Below are positions 43,465-53,410 of a stretch of 64,000 nt of DNA, in pieces. The notes under the pieces are model-generated. The model made no database searches. It was given only the letters and a program-made list of their open reading frames with translations, and was not told the DNA's origin. The stretch is taken from assembly GCA_007693385.1 (NCBI GenBank), contig REDR01000069.1, positions 17,154 through 81,153 of the forward strand. Reading direction: 5' to 3'. The DNA comes from Anaerolineaceae bacterium. Lineage in GTDB: Bacteria > Chloroflexota > Anaerolineae > Aggregatilineales > Phototrophicaceae. The stretch's first letter is position 1. The number at the start of each line of letters is the position of its first letter. A program made the translations under genes and the position numbers.

Positions 43465-44052
43465 ATGCGCGAAGACCGCACACAAACCATCGCGCTGATT
43501 TTGCTGGCCGTCGCGCTCGTCGTCGGGGCGTTCGTCGTCCTCAACACGCGCCCGACTCCGGTGGAGATCGCGCTAATCCCGCCCGCGCCGACGGCCACCC
43601 CCGCCCCCAGCGCTACACCCGCGCCGATCACGGTGTACATCACCGGCGCGGTAGATAATCCGCAGATCACATTGACGTTATCTGCCGGTAGCCGCGTATC
43701 GGACGCCATCAGCGCGGCGGGCGGCTTGCTGGATGACGCCGACCTTGACCGCGTGAACATGGCCGCGCTGTTGCGCGACGGCGATCAGGTGCATGTATTC
43801 GCGGTGCATGAACGCGACGAACAGGCGCAAACAACCATCGCCACGCCATCCGCGCCGCAAGTCATCTTCATTAATCAGGCGGACGCGGAGGCGCTGACCG
43901 CTTTGCCCGGCATCGGCCCGGCGCTAGCGGAGCGCATCATCGCCCGCCGCGATTCCATCGGGCGCTTCAACACCTATGATGATCTGCTGGCGGTTAGCGG
44001 CATCGGCGAAGCGACCATCGAGCGCCTGCGCGGGTTGATCGACTTCGACTGA
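43465..44052 (+). CDS. ComEA-like helix-hairpin-helix protein
   Basis: A 195-residue membrane-anchored DNA-binding protein of the competence type. An N-terminal span (about residues 8-28) is followed by a Pro/Ala-rich linker, an SLBB-like domain (ITVYITGAVDNP to GDQVHVF) and a C-terminal double helix-hairpin-helix with LPGIGPALAERIIARRD and SGIGEATIERLRG. ComEA binds incoming DNA during natural transformation. No comEC or pilus genes are in the window. The frame opens at 43387, but AAGGAGG lies 11 bases before the ATG at 43465. Confidence 0.9.
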   Translation: MREDRTQTIALILLAVALVVGAFVVLNTRPTPVEIALIPPAPTATPAPSATPAPITVYITGAVDNPQITLTLSAGSRVSDAISAAGGLLDDADLDRVNMAALLRDGDQVHVFAVHERDEQAQTTIATPSAPQVIFINQADAEALTALPGIGPALAERIIARRDSIGRFNTYDDLLAVSGIGEATIERLRGLIDFD

Positions 44053-44053
44053 T

Positions 44054-45127
44054 TCAGCCGATTCGCAAGCCGGTTTCCGCGTCGAAGAAATGCGCGAATT
44101 CGCGTTCGATACAGCAATACACCGTCGCGCCGCGTGGCGTGTCGGCGCCCATCGGGAGCGCCATCGCCCAGCGCTCGCCGCCCAGCCACACCGTCACCAG
44201 ATTGCGCCGTTCCGATAAGTACGGCACGACGGAATCGACCACGCCGGCCACGCCGCCATCGCACAGATGAAAATACTGCGGGCGCACGCCCATCGTTACC
44301 GGCGTGCCGTCCGGTAGATCGCGGCGGAACGGATAGCCGCCGAAGTTCTCGCCGTGCCATGCGCCATCACGCACCTCGCCCTCGAAGAAATTCATCGCCG
44401 GATGGCCGAAGAACTTAGCGACGAACAGATTCACCGGACTATCGTAAAGCTGACGATAACTGCCCGCTTGTTCGATGCGCCCGTGATTCATGATGACCAG
44501 TCGATCCGCCAGCGTGACCGCTTCATCTTGATCGTGCGTGACGTATAGCGCGGTGATCGGGAATTCGTTCAGCAGGCGGCGCAATTCCAGCCGCGCCTGC
44601 CCGCGTAGGTGCGCGTCAAGGTTGGAGAATGGCTCGTCGAACAGCAGTAATTTGAGGTCACGCGCCAGCGCTCGCGCCACCGCTACCCGTTGCCGTTCGC
44701 CGCCGGATAGCTGATTGGGGCGGCGGGTCATCAGCGCTTCCATGCCGATTCCGGTGATCTGCGAGATGCGGCGCACGCGCTCCGGCACTTCATGCTCGCG
44801 CTGGCGTAGGCGCAAGAAAAAGCCGATGGTGCGCTCTGACTCCCAGTGCGGCATCAATGCGCCGTGCTGAAACACCATGCCGATTCCGCGCTCCTCCATC
44901 GGCCTTTCGGCCATCGGCGTTTGATCGTACAGGATTTCGCCGGAATCCGGTTGATCGAGTCCGGCAACCAGCCGGAGGAGCGTGGTCTTGCCACAGCCGG
45001 AAGGCCCCATCAAGGCCAGCACTTCGCCTTCGCGCACGCGCAAGGACAGGTCATCAATCGCCTGAACGCTCTGGCCGCTGTCGTCAGTGAATCGTCGCGT
45101 GATATTCTGTAAGGTGATCGTCGTCAT
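44054..45127 (-). CDS. ABC transporter ATP-binding protein (MalK/PotA type)
   Basis: A 357-residue ATPase with the C-terminal regulatory (TOBE-like) domain of carbohydrate, polyamine or ion importers. Walker A GPSGCGKTTLLRLVAGLD near residue 41, signature QLSGGERQRVAVARALA near 140, Walker B LLLFDEPFSNLDA. The C-terminal part from about 235 contains GVRPQYFHL, the usual MRPE-like motif. No permease or binding-protein gene adjoins. It converges with the ComEA gene with a single base between stop codons. Confidence 0.9.
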   Translation of the reverse strand: MTTITLQNITRRFTDDSGQSVQAIDDLSLRVREGEVLALMGPSGCGKTTLLRLVAGLDQPDSGEILYDQTPMAERPMEERGIGMVFQHGALMPHWESERTIGFFLRLRQREHEVPERVRRISQITGIGMEALMTRRPNQLSGGERQRVAVARALARDLKLLLFDEPFSNLDAHLRGQARLELRRLLNEFPITALYVTHDQDEAVTLADRLVIMNHGRIEQAGSYRQLYDSPVNLFVAKFFGHPAMNFFEGEVRDGAWHGENFGGYPFRRDLPDGTPVTMGVRPQYFHLCDGGVAGVVDSVVPYLSERRNLVTVWLGGERWAMALPMGADTPRGATVYCCIEREFAHFFDAETGLRIG

Positions 45128-45251
45128 CAGTCATTCCTAAAAATATGCTATTTATCGTTCATCGTGTCAGTGGGCGCGATGGTTGCCGTTTAGCATACCC
45201 TCATGATACTATGGCTTTGGTTATTGGCGATCACAACATAGCGAAGCGAAC

Positions 45252-46010
45252 ATGGCGAAAATCGTAATTTTAGGCTCGGCGGCGGCGGTTAACGACGCAC
45301 AACACGACTACACACATTTTTTACTGATCGGGGAGCGCACGCGCCCTATTCTGGTGGATGCTGGCTCGAACCCATTGGGCAAGATCAAAGATATGGGCAT
45401 CGACGACGAAGATTTGCACGATGTCATCCTGACGCACTTTCACCCCGACCATGTGGCCGGCGTGCCTAATATGTTAATGCACATGTGGCTGTTGGGGCGG
45501 CAGAACCCGTTATGCTTCTACGGCTTGCACCATTGCATCAACCGCGTGGAGGACATGATGCACGGTTACGGCTGGCTGGAATTTCCCGACTTTTTCCCGA
45601 CGGCGTTTCATCGCATCAGCGAGCGCTTCGCCGCGCCGGTACTGGAAAACGAAGAATTCCGTATCACGTCATGGCCGGTCAAGCACTTCATACCGACAAT
45701 CGGCTTACGCATCGAAAACAAATTGACCGGAAAGGTGCTGGCCTACAGTTGTGACACCGAGCCGACAGGTTCCTTGAAGCATCTGGCGGAAGGTGCGGAT
45801 TTGCTGATCCACGAAGCCGCCGGTGATCCGCCCGGCCACAGTACCGCCACCCATGCCGCCCAGCTCGCGGTAGAAGTCGGCGCTAAATCGCTGTACCTGA
45901 TCCATTATCAGGTGTGGAATACCGATCCCACACCGCTTGTCGATGAAGCCCGCGCCACCTATGACGGCCCGGTGACGCTGTGCCACGACTTCGATGAATA
46001 CACGTTCTGA
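45252..46010 (+). CDS. MBL-fold metallo-hydrolase
   Basis: A 252-residue metallo-beta-lactamase-fold protein close to RNase Z-like/lactonase groups. The metal motif is LTHFHPDHVAGVPN near residue 58 (HxHxDH), a second ligand set is VKHFIPTIGL and YSCDTEPT, and LIHEAAGDPPGHSTATHAAQLA with IHYQVW gives the remaining ligands. The order resembles RNase Z, but the exosite is not evident, so a specific role is not claimed. Confidence 0.85.
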   Translation: MAKIVILGSAAAVNDAQHDYTHFLLIGERTRPILVDAGSNPLGKIKDMGIDDEDLHDVILTHFHPDHVAGVPNMLMHMWLLGRQNPLCFYGLHHCINRVEDMMHGYGWLEFPDFFPTAFHRISERFAAPVLENEEFRITSWPVKHFIPTIGLRIENKLTGKVLAYSCDTEPTGSLKHLAEGADLLIHEAAGDPPGHSTATHAAQLAVEVGAKSLYLIHYQVWNTDPTPLVDEARATYDGPVTLCHDFDEYTF

Positions 46011-46022
46011 GGGAGCTAGCGG

Positions 46023-46253
46023 CTACCAGTAATCTTCGTCGGCGTGTTCCAGTTGATCGACGGGCGCGACGGTGGCCTGTACGAACTGGAAGCCATCACG
46101 CGGCGCCATCATCTCGTGTACTTCGGTGATGTGGAAGACTCGCGGCCCGATCTTGACGGTACTACCGACTCGCGGCAGGTGTTGCTCGTTGCGAATGCCG
46201 CCCGGATACGATCCGCCCAGCACCACATAGCTCACTTTGTAAATCATGCTCAT
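46023..46253 (-). CDS. Small conserved-looking protein, 76 residues
   Basis: Unrecognised. It starts MSMIYKVSYVVLGGSYPGGI, holds VGSTVKIGPRVFHITEVHEMM and ends DEDYW. It looks like a small beta-barrel. Its start overlaps the stop of the upstream cNMP-binding gene (ATGA), which strongly suggests that it is translated with that gene. Confidence 0.7.
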   Translation of the reverse strand: MSMIYKVSYVVLGGSYPGGIRNEQHLPRVGSTVKIGPRVFHITEVHEMMAPRDGFQFVQATVAPVDQLEHADEDYW

Positions 46254-46735
46254 ACGCCACTCCCTCCACTACGCTTGATGTCCGAGTGTCTATGACGCAG
46301 TTTGAAGGATAAGTCCTGCGCGATATTGCGCATCAGCACATAGCCGATGTCGGTCTGCATCTGGCACAAGCGCGTGAACGCCGCGACGGGCAAGCGATAC
46401 AACGTCGTCGGCTCATCTACCGCGATGATCGTGGCGGAACGGGCGGCCTGATCGATCAGCGCCATCTCGCCGACGGTCTGCCCGTCGCCCAGATAAACGG
46501 CGGAGTCGGTCACATCGTCATTTTGCACGCGCACCTCAACCTGTCCGCTATTGATGACGTACAGCGCATCGCCGTCTTGCCCTTGCTCGAAGATCACATC
46601 TCCGGCGGCATAAACGCACGGCTCGACGATCTGCGCGACGGCTGTAAGCTGGCGTTCGTCCATCCCGTGAAATAGCTCTACGCGCTTTAATGTTTCGATT
46701 ATGTCGGTCAAGGTCAATCCTTTTAACTGGCACAT
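46250..46735 (-). CDS. Cyclic nucleotide-binding domain protein
   Basis: A 161-residue protein with one cNMP-binding beta-roll: VYAAGDVIFEQGQDGDALYVINSG, then GDGQTVGEMALIDQAARSATIIA, which holds the phosphate-binding cassette (GEMALI ... ARSAT). No DNA-binding domain follows, so it is not a CRP-type regulator. The frame begins with ATG at 46735, but AAAAGGA lies six bases before an in-frame TTG at 46711, which may be the true start. It forms an operon with the 76-residue protein. Confidence 0.85.
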   Translation of the reverse strand: MCQLKGLTLTDIIETLKRVELFHGMDERQLTAVAQIVEPCVYAAGDVIFEQGQDGDALYVINSGQVEVRVQNDDVTDSAVYLGDGQTVGEMALIDQAARSATIIAVDEPTTLYRLPVAAFTRLCQMQTDIGYVLMRNIAQDLSFKLRHRHSDIKRSGGSGV

Positions 46736-46839
46736 TACCCTATTATTATAACAGATGATAAGCGCGATTCGGGCATTTTGCGCCTAACAAAACTGACACA
46801 CGATAGCGCAAGGCGCAATTCAACGGAAAACGGAAATCT

Positions 46840-46862
46840 GTAGGGGGTAGCGTGCTACGCTC
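46840..46862. repeat. Dispersed palindromic repeat, copy 6
   Basis: GTAGGGGGTAGCGTGCTACG followed by CTC, preceded by GAAATCT. It lies in the 309-base gap before lon. That gap also holds a TGGCCG/CGGCCA hairpin at 46970-46990 and two copies of GCTATAGT; I see no clear promoter or CIRCE heat-shock element. Confidence 0.8.
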
Positions 46863-47044
46863 AAAATCCGACGCGATCCGTCGCGCCATCCGCAAGGCTA
46901 GAATCTCAGCCATTGATAGCGTATATCTAATATTGTTTTTACAAGCATTTGCTATAGTTAGGAACGCTGTGGCCGTGCGACACGCGGCCATATACGAGCT
47001 ATAGTCGCGTAAATTTGAAATCGGCGTATATACTAGGACGATTG

Positions 47045-49522
47045 ATGACAAACAACACAGAGCGCGAGGAGCAGGCGTTAAACGCCGATGAGCTACTCGA
47101 GACGATAGAAGACGAGGGACTGCCGCCGGACGCGAACGAGGTCGGCGACGACGACACGGCTACATTGCCGGAAGAATTGCCCATTTTGCCGTTGCGCGGA
47201 CTGGTCGTTTATCCGCAGACCGCCATCCCGTTGACCGTCGGGCAACCGCGCAGTATCAAGCTGGTGGACGACATCGCCGGGGGCGAACGGCTGGTCGGGC
47301 TGGTGACGGCGTATGATCCCGAACAGGAGACGCCCGGCCCGGATGACGTGTATCGCGTCGGCACGCTGGCGACCATTCACCGCCTGTTCCGTGCGCCGGA
47401 TGGCACGTTGCGCCTGCTGGTGCAGGGCATTTCACGCATCCGCATTGATGAATTCATCGGCGAAGAGCCGTACCTCACGGCGCGGGTATCCGAGCATCCG
47501 GAGGATGTAGAGGAGACGCTAGAAGTCGAGGCGATGGTGCGCCACATCGTCGAGCAATTCACGCAGTTGGCCGAGCTAGTGCCCAACATCCCCAGCGAGC
47601 TAGTCACATCGGCCATCAACACCGACGATCCGCTTCAACTGGCGTATGCGGTCAGTACCTATGTCCGCATCGAGCTAGAGCAGGCGCAGGATTTACTAGA
47701 GGAGCAAAATACCACCGTCAAGCTACAACGCCTGACGGAATTGCTCAGTAAAGAAATCGAAGTGCTGGAACTGGGGCGCAAGATACAATCCGAAGCGCAG
47801 TCGGAGATGGAAAAAACCCAGCGCGAGTATTATCTGCGCGAGCAGATGAAAGCCATCCAGCGCGAGCTAGGCGACGACGACGTGCAAGAGGTCGAGACGT
47901 TCCGCCGCAAGATCGACGAGTCCAACATGCCGGAAGAGGCCGACAAAGAAGCGCGGCGCGAAGTTGACCGGCTGGCGAAACTGTCGCCGATGGCCGCCGA
48001 GTATGGCGTCATTCGCACTTATTTAGACTGGCTGACCGACCTGCCCTGGGACATCCGCACGGAGGACGCGCTGGACATCGTGAACGCCCGCGCCGTGCTG
48101 GAAGAAGACCATTACGGGTTGGAGGACATCAAAGACCGCATCCTCGAATTTTTGGCGGTGCGTAAGTTGCGGGCGGAACGCGCCGAAGAATTCGCGGAGG
48201 GCACATCACACGACATGATCCGGCGCGAGCGCGAAGGCGCGATCCTGTGCTTCATCGGGCCGCCCGGCGTCGGCAAGACATCGCTAGGCGCGTCGATTGC
48301 GCGGGCGATGGGGCGCAAGTTCATCCGCATGAGTCTGGGCGGCGTGCGCGACGAAAGCGAGATTCGCGGCTTCCGCCGCACGTACATCGGCGCATTGCCC
48401 GGGCGCATCATCCAGACGCTCCGGCGGGTGGGCACGCGCAACCCGTTAATCATGCTTGACGAAGTGGACAAGCTGGGGCGCGATTTTCGCGGTGATCCGG
48501 CCTCCGCCTTGCTGGAGGTGCTGGACCCGGAGCAGAACTTCGAGTTCCGCGATCACTATTTAGATGTCGCCTTCGACCTCAGCGATGTGCTGTTCATCAC
48601 CACCGCCAACGAACTGGACACCATCCCGCCGCCGTTGCGTGACCGCATGGAGATCATCCGCTTGAGTGGCTACACCGAGCAGGAGAAAGCCGCCATCGCC
48701 AGGCAATATCTGGTGCCGCGCCAGATACGCGAGAACGGCCTGCGTCCGGAGGAAATCAACTTCACCGAAGGCGCGATCTTGAGCATCATCCGCGACTATA
48801 CCCGCGAGGCGGGCGTCCGCACGCTAGAGCGCGAAATCGGACGGGCGGCGCGTAAAGTCGTGACCAAGATCGCATCCAGCGAAGTTGACAGCGTGGCGGT
48901 CAGCGAGGATAACGTGCGTGATCTGCTCGGCAAGCCGCGCATCGGCTACCGCACCGAATTAGAAGACCGCACCGACCAGCCCGGCGTGGCGACCGGCGTC
49001 GCGTGGACTCCGGTGGGCGGTGATGTGCTGTTCGTGGAGGCATCGCGCATGACCGGCGGCAAGGGCTTCCAGTACACCGGACAACTCGGCGACGTGATGC
49101 AGGAGAGCGCCAAGCTCGCGCTGAGTTACATTCGCAAGCACGCCGAGACGCTGAAGATCGACCCGACGTTCTACGAGAACAACGACATTCACCTGCATGT
49201 GCCCTCCGGCGCGGTGCCCAAAGACGGCCCATCGGCAGGGGTGACGATTGCCGTCGCGCTCGCCAGTCTGCTGACCGATAAGCCGACCCGTAACAACGTA
49301 GCGATGACCGGCGAGATCACCTTGCAGGGCAAAGTATTGCCGGTAGGCGGCATCAAAGAGAAAGCGCTGGCGGCGCATCGCTTCGGCGTGGATACGTTCA
49401 TTTTGCCGCGCCGCAATGAGGCTGATCTGGAAGACATCCCCGCCGAGATACGCGATGCGATGAATTTCGTGCTGGCCGATACGCTCGATGATGTATTCAC
49501 GGCGGCCATCGGGCAGAAATAA
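47045..49522 (+). CDS. lon: ATP-dependent protease Lon
   Basis: Cytosolic AAA+ protease that removes damaged and regulatory proteins. N-terminal LON domain (about residues 40-235, starting [19 protein letters not shown]), AAA+ with Walker [12 protein letters not shown] near 410 and Walker [12 protein letters not shown] near 475, and the protease domain with the catalytic serine in [10 protein letters not shown] and lysine in [10 protein letters not shown]. Length 825 from the ATG at 47045; the in-frame TTG/ATG at 47015 would add ten residues. The preceding acidic N-terminus ([17 protein letters not shown]) is unusual but not unique. Confidence 0.96.
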   Translation: MTNNTEREEQALNADELLETIEDEGLPPDANEVGDDDTATLPEELPILPLRGLVVYPQTAIPLTVGQPRSIKLVDDIAGGERLVGLVTAYDPEQETPGPDDVYRVGTLATIHRLFRAPDGTLRLLVQGISRIRIDEFIGEEPYLTARVSEHPEDVEETLEVEAMVRHIVEQFTQLAELVPNIPSELVTSAINTDDPLQLAYAVSTYVRIELEQAQDLLEEQNTTVKLQRLTELLSKEIEVLELGRKIQSEAQSEMEKTQREYYLREQMKAIQRELGDDDVQEVETFRRKIDESNMPEEADKEARREVDRLAKLSPMAAEYGVIRTYLDWLTDLPWDIRTEDALDIVNARAVLEEDHYGLEDIKDRILEFLAVRKLRAERAEEFAEGTSHDMIRREREGAILCFIGPPGVGKTSLGASIARAMGRKFIRMSLGGVRDESEIRGFRRTYIGALPGRIIQTLRRVGTRNPLIMLDEVDKLGRDFRGDPASALLEVLDPEQNFEFRDHYLDVAFDLSDVLFITTANELDTIPPPLRDRMEIIRLSGYTEQEKAAIARQYLVPRQIRENGLRPEEINFTEGAILSIIRDYTREAGVRTLEREIGRAARKVVTKIASSEVDSVAVSEDNVRDLLGKPRIGYRTELEDRTDQPGVATGVAWTPVGGDVLFVEASRMTGGKGFQYTGQLGDVMQESAKLALSYIRKHAETLKIDPTFYENNDIHLHVPSGAVPKDGPSAGVTIAVALASLLTDKPTRNNVAMTGEITLQGKVLPVGGIKEKALAAHRFGVDTFILPRRNEADLEDIPAEIRDAMNFVLADTLDDVFTAAIGQK

Positions 49523-49561
49523 GGCGTTCTGCAACGTGGGCGCGATACACGAAGATAAATC

Positions 49562-49585
49562 GTAGGGGCGTAGCGTGCTACGCCC
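49562..49585. repeat. Dispersed palindromic repeat, copy 7
   Basis: GTAGGGGCGTAGCGTGCTAC followed by GCCC, preceded by ATAAATC. It lies 40 bases after lon. Confidence 0.88.
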
Positions 49586-49623
49586 GCCGTAGGCACAATT
49601 CACCCCGCGTTGATAACGATTAG

Positions 49624-49652
49624 TGGACACACACCCGATAAATAGCTACACT
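49624..49652 (+). promoter_or_regulatory. Promoter of the receiver-domain gene
   Basis: TGGACA, a 17-base spacer and TACACT, 38 bases before the gene. A small inverted repeat (ATCGAC..GTCGAT, 49653-49671) directly follows and could be an operator. Confidence 0.55.
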
Positions 49653-49689
49653 ATCGACAACGACAGTCGATTAGGATAAAGGATAATCT

Positions 49690-50049
49690 ATGACAACCGT
49701 CATGATCGTGGACAACGATCATACAACCATCAAACTACTGAGCCAGCTATTAGAGCTGGAAGGATTCGACGTGATTCTGGCCGAAGACCCCGAAGGTGCG
49801 ATGCAAGCCGCACGCGCCAACCCGTCATTGGATGTGGTGCTGATTGACTATCACCTCTCCGACGATGTGAAGGGTACACAGATCATCGAGCAATTGCGGC
49901 GCGAAGGCTTCGCCGACCTGCCAATCGTCGTTATGTCGGGCATGAACGTAGAAAGCGAATCGCTAGCCTCTGGCGCGGATCACTTTTTAGCCAAACCCTT
50001 TGAACCCAATGACCTGCCGGTGATTTTGCGGCAAGCCATCGGCGAATGA
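49690..50049 (+). CDS. Single-domain response regulator (CheY-like)
   Basis: A 119-residue receiver domain without an output domain. The acidic pocket is VDNDH near residues 7-11 (one Asp replaced by Asn), the phospho-acceptor Asp is in LIDYHLS near 54, the Ser switch in VVMSGM and the Lys in LAKPFEP near 104. It may relay phosphate between kinases or control a partner by binding. AAGGAT precedes the ATG. The nearest kinase gene is 53469. Confidence 0.92.
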   Translation: MTTVMIVDNDHTTIKLLSQLLELEGFDVILAEDPEGAMQAARANPSLDVVLIDYHLSDDVKGTQIIEQLRREGFADLPIVVMSGMNVESESLASGADHFLAKPFEPNDLPVILRQAIGE

Positions 50050-50177
50050 CTGGAAAATGACCGCGCCGACGATGAACTACATCAATGACCGCGCAAATGA
50101 TTTTACAAACAACGGGCGACACGCCCCCGCGCCGTCTATCGTTCAGCGCGTCATAAAACGAAAAAAGAGCTGTTATC

Positions 50178-51998
50178 ATGGCATCGAGAAGCAAAAAAAA
50201 GATGCAGTGGTATCGTGTTGATTTACACGTACATACCCCCGCATCATTCGATTACGTCGATAAAGAAGCTGGCTATATCGACATTTTACGCAAGGCAGAG
50301 GCGCAAGGCGTCGATATTTTAGCCATTACCGACCATAACACGGTCAACGGCTACGAGAACCTGCAACGCGAAATTGAACAATTCAGCTATCTGGAAAAAC
50401 TAGGCCGCGCCACGCCGGAAGAATTGCAATTATTGGCGGAATATCGCCGCCTGATGGATAAAATTCTGGTCTTGCCCGCCTTCGAGTTCACCGCCACATT
50501 TGGCTTTCATGTGCTGGGCATATTCTCCCCGCAAAAGCCCCTGCGCGAGATCGAACATCTGCTATTGAGCTTGAACCTGTCGATGGATGTCATCGCTAAG
50601 GGCAACTCCGAAGTCGGCGCGAGTAGCGACGTGCTGACCGCCTACCGCGCCATCAACGAAGCTGGCGGCATCTGCATCGCGGCGCACGTCAACGCGGCGC
50701 ACGGCGTCGCCATGAAGGGCGTCAACTTCGGCGGGCAGACGCGCATCGCCTACACGCAAGACCCGCACCTGCACGCGCTAGAAGCTACCGACATGAGCCA
50801 TCGCGGGCGCAGTAGCACTCAGCGCTTCTTCGACGGCACCAAGCCGGAATATCCGCGCAAGATGCGCGTGATTCAAGGTTCGGACGCGCACACCATCCAC
50901 ACCGCCCACGACGAACGCGGGCGCGTGATTCGCTGGGGCGTCGGCGAGCGCACCACCGAGCTATTGATGCCGGAACGCAGTTTTGAGGCGTTGCTCGATC
51001 TTTTTCAAGGCAACGACCTGTCGCGTTCGCGGCCATACAACCCCGACCACAAGCCGAAGGATTTTGTCGATCTGGCGCGGGAAGAAGGCGCGACGGTGGT
51101 GCAATCATTCCATCCGTCCATGACGCGCAAAAACGGCCACATGCTCAACATCGTCGCTGATGTCTGTGCCTTCGCCAACACCAACGGCGGCACCATTTAC
51201 ATCGGCATCAGCCCGCAAGCTGGCAAGAACCCGGAGGGTGTGGTGCGTCCGGCGAAGGCGATCAAGGACATTCAAGAGGAGATCGGCTCGTTGATTTCGC
51301 CGACGCTCGATGTCGAGATCGACACGCTGGACACACGCGGCAAGACCATCATCCGCGTGCAGGTGCCGTTTGGTCGGGAACGCCCCTACGCGATTGAGAA
51401 CACGCGCATCTATGTGCGCGACGACGCCGACACGACACTAGCCATCCGCGACGAAATCGTCGAGTTGGTGCGGCAGGGCATGACGTTCGAGAAACAACCG
51501 TCCGGCTTGCCTTCCGCCGTTGATCTGGTGCAGACGACATCACCGGTCACCGCGTCCGCCGCCGTCGCTGTGTCCAACGCCGGAATCAGCGTGCCGGAAG
51601 CCGTCGCGCCTGTCGCGCCCGTCATCGACGATAACAAGACGAAGCCGCCCCGCGCCGGTGTGGAGATCGTCAAAGTGGAAACACGCGACTCCACGCGCTA
51701 CTACGTGATGCACGATCTACGTAACGGCAACATCGTCAAGAACGTGACGCAAAACTCCGCCCGCCGTCTGTGGCTATACGCCATCAAGCAGAAGGAGACG
51801 AACCCCGTCCGCGCCGATAAAGTGACGTGGCGCGGCGACGTTGGCCTATGGCGCGTGTATAAGAAGAACGACACCGTGCGCTATGATCTGGTGCAGAAGG
51901 ACAACGGGATTCGCGTGTATTACGGCGCGACGGAAAGCGGGATGCACGGGGACTGGGCGCAATTTCTGGTCGGTGAGGACGACGTGGCGGACGAATAA
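50178..51998 (+). CDS. PHP phosphoesterase / AlbA_2 (Schlafen-like) fusion protein
   Basis: A 606-residue fusion. The N-terminal PHP domain (about residues 10-270) has metal ligands in DLHVHTPAS (15-23), ITDHNTV, PAFEF, AAHVN and QGSDAHTIH. The middle part (about 305-440) resembles the AlbA_2/Schlafen domain: FHPSMTRKNGHMLNIVADV (shown as ranges), CAFANTNGGTIYIGIS and a closing RIYVRDD. A linker of about 50 residues rich in Ala, Val and Thr leads to an unrecognised C-terminal domain (about 500-606) with paired VEIVKVETRDSTRYYVM and aromatic repeats. The PHP domain suggests phosphoester hydrolysis, perhaps of nucleic acid; the AlbA_2 part often goes with DNA-binding or defence proteins. Confidence 0.8.
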   Translation: MASRSKKKMQWYRVDLHVHTPASFDYVDKEAGYIDILRKAEAQGVDILAITDHNTVNGYENLQREIEQFSYLEKLGRATPEELQLLAEYRRLMDKILVLPAFEFTATFGFHVLGIFSPQKPLREIEHLLLSLNLSMDVIAKGNSEVGASSDVLTAYRAINEAGGICIAAHVNAAHGVAMKGVNFGGQTRIAYTQDPHLHALEATDMSHRGRSSTQRFFDGTKPEYPRKMRVIQGSDAHTIHTAHDERGRVIRWGVGERTTELLMPERSFEALLDLFQGNDLSRSRPYNPDHKPKDFVDLAREEGATVVQSFHPSMTRKNGHMLNIVADVCAFANTNGGTIYIGISPQAGKNPEGVVRPAKAIKDIQEEIGSLISPTLDVEIDTLDTRGKTIIRVQVPFGRERPYAIENTRIYVRDDADTTLAIRDEIVELVRQGMTFEKQPSGLPSAVDLVQTTSPVTASAAVAVSNAGISVPEAVAPVAPVIDDNKTKPPRAGVEIVKVETRDSTRYYVMHDLRNGNIVKNVTQNSARRLWLYAIKQKETNPVRADKVTWRGDVGLWRVYKKNDTVRYDLVQKDNGIRVYYGATESGMHGDWAQFLVGEDDVADE

Positions 51999-52004
51999 GC
52001 CGCG

Positions 52005-53243
52005 TTAGTCGATGTCCACATAGCGCCATAATACGAGAAAAGCCATCGCGCTGATGATCGTCGCTGTGATACCGGCGACGGTGAATGAACCGGTCAGCGC
52101 GATGATGATTCCCCCCACCATCGCCCCCAGCACGCGCCCGACTCCCGCCGCGCCCGCCACACTGCTCATCATGATGGCGCGGTTATCCGGCAGGATTTCG
52201 GTAAATAGCGGGATGGATGACACAATGGCGATCTCCACGCCGAGAAACAGCACGAACAGCAAGCCGAGCGCGACGGTCAGCGTCGGCGAAAACGGGATGA
52301 CCAGATAGGTTAAAGTCGCCACCGCGATTCCGGCTAATGTGGTGCGGCGCAAGCCGATGCGGTCGGCCACGCCGATGACGAAGAATTCGCCCAGCACTTC
52401 GGCGGCGGAGATAATCACCGTCAGCGAGCCGAGCAGAGCCAGCGTCAGCCCGAAGCGCTCCTCCATGAATAAGCCATAGTTGATGAACAAGACCTCATTG
52501 CTGGACGACACGAAAAGCGCGTACAGCACACCGGCCAGCGCCGCCGGATTAGAGCGCATCACGCGCCACACCATGCGCGGCGACAGACCGGCAGAAGCGA
52601 AAGCCGGATTCGGCGGGTAGCCCCGCACGAAAGCCAATATCAGCAATCCGCCGATCAGACAGCTAACGCCGAGAAACAGAAAGACCGCTTGCAGACCGGC
52701 GGCATGGGTCAGCAGGTCGATGTAGGCCGCGCCGCCCGCATGGTTGAGCATGATAGCGGTGATGTTGCCCACGTCGGAGCGCGACAGCAGAAGGCCGGCC
52801 ACCGGCGCGGCGATCAACAACGACCCCGCCCAGCTCAATTCACCGAAGCCCAGCGCCATCCCGCGCCGCCGATACGGGACGCTATCGCCCATATAGGCGT
52901 ACATGGCCGGATCGTAGATCACTTTGCCCAGCCCGAAGATCAACATGACGACGGCGAACACCCACAGGCCGGGCACCAGCGCCGCGAAGAACGCCGCCGC
53001 CGACATCACCCACAACACCGAGATCATCACGTATTTACGGCGGTAACGCTCCGATAGCGGGCCGAAGACCGGACTCGCCAGCCCCGCCGACGCTTGCAAG
53101 GCGATGATCGACTGCACCACCGGCACGCTGACACTCAATTGGCGGGCGATGCTCGGCACGAATGGGTACGGAAAGCGGCGCGTCATATTGACGGCCACCC
53201 GCCCAATCGTTAACATCAGGATAGTGAGGATAATCCCGCGCAT
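52005..53243 (-). CDS. Major facilitator superfamily transporter
   Basis: A 412-residue transporter with about 12 membrane spans in two halves. The loop after span 2 reads FGPLSERYRRKYVM, matching the MFS motif G-x3-D-R-x-G-R-K in modified form, and RIGLRRTT occurs at the corresponding place of the second half. The family is that of sugar/drug efflux proteins; substrate unknown. AAGGAG precedes the ATG. It converges with the PHP fusion gene. Confidence 0.9.
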   Translation of the reverse strand: MRGIILTILMLTIGRVAVNMTRRFPYPFVPSIARQLSVSVPVVQSIIALQASAGLASPVFGPLSERYRRKYVMISVLWVMSAAAFFAALVPGLWVFAVVMLIFGLGKVIYDPAMYAYMGDSVPYRRRGMALGFGELSWAGSLLIAAPVAGLLLSRSDVGNITAIMLNHAGGAAYIDLLTHAAGLQAVFLFLGVSCLIGGLLILAFVRGYPPNPAFASAGLSPRMVWRVMRSNPAALAGVLYALFVSSSNEVLFINYGLFMEERFGLTLALLGSLTVIISAAEVLGEFFVIGVADRIGLRRTTLAGIAVATLTYLVIPFSPTLTVALGLLFVLFLGVEIAIVSSIPLFTEILPDNRAIMMSSVAGAAGVGRVLGAMVGGIIIALTGSFTVAGITATIISAMAFLVLWRYVDID

Positions 53244-53388
53244 GGTGTCTCCTTTGTCATTGGGCGATTTGCTGGCACAGCCCGAAATGAACGCATAAAG
53301 GCGTTCATTGTAATGGATGCTGTCTATGCCATTTAAGACCGTTGTCGGCCAGTCTAGCCGCGCCGATCAACATGAGCATCGCTTGATC

Positions 53389-53410
53389 TTTTACGTTGTG
53401 CACCGTAAAA
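53389..53410. promoter_or_regulatory. Inverted repeat upstream of the histidine kinase gene
   Basis: TTTTACG and CGTAAAA, seven-base arms with an eight-base centre that includes GTGCAC. It lies 60 bases before the kinase gene and may be an operator; a clear promoter is not seen. Confidence 0.35.

Noticed and set aside
46736..47044. CIRCE or sigma-32-type heat-shock control of lon
   Set aside because: The CIRCE inverted repeat is absent and no heat-shock promoter consensus was recognised.
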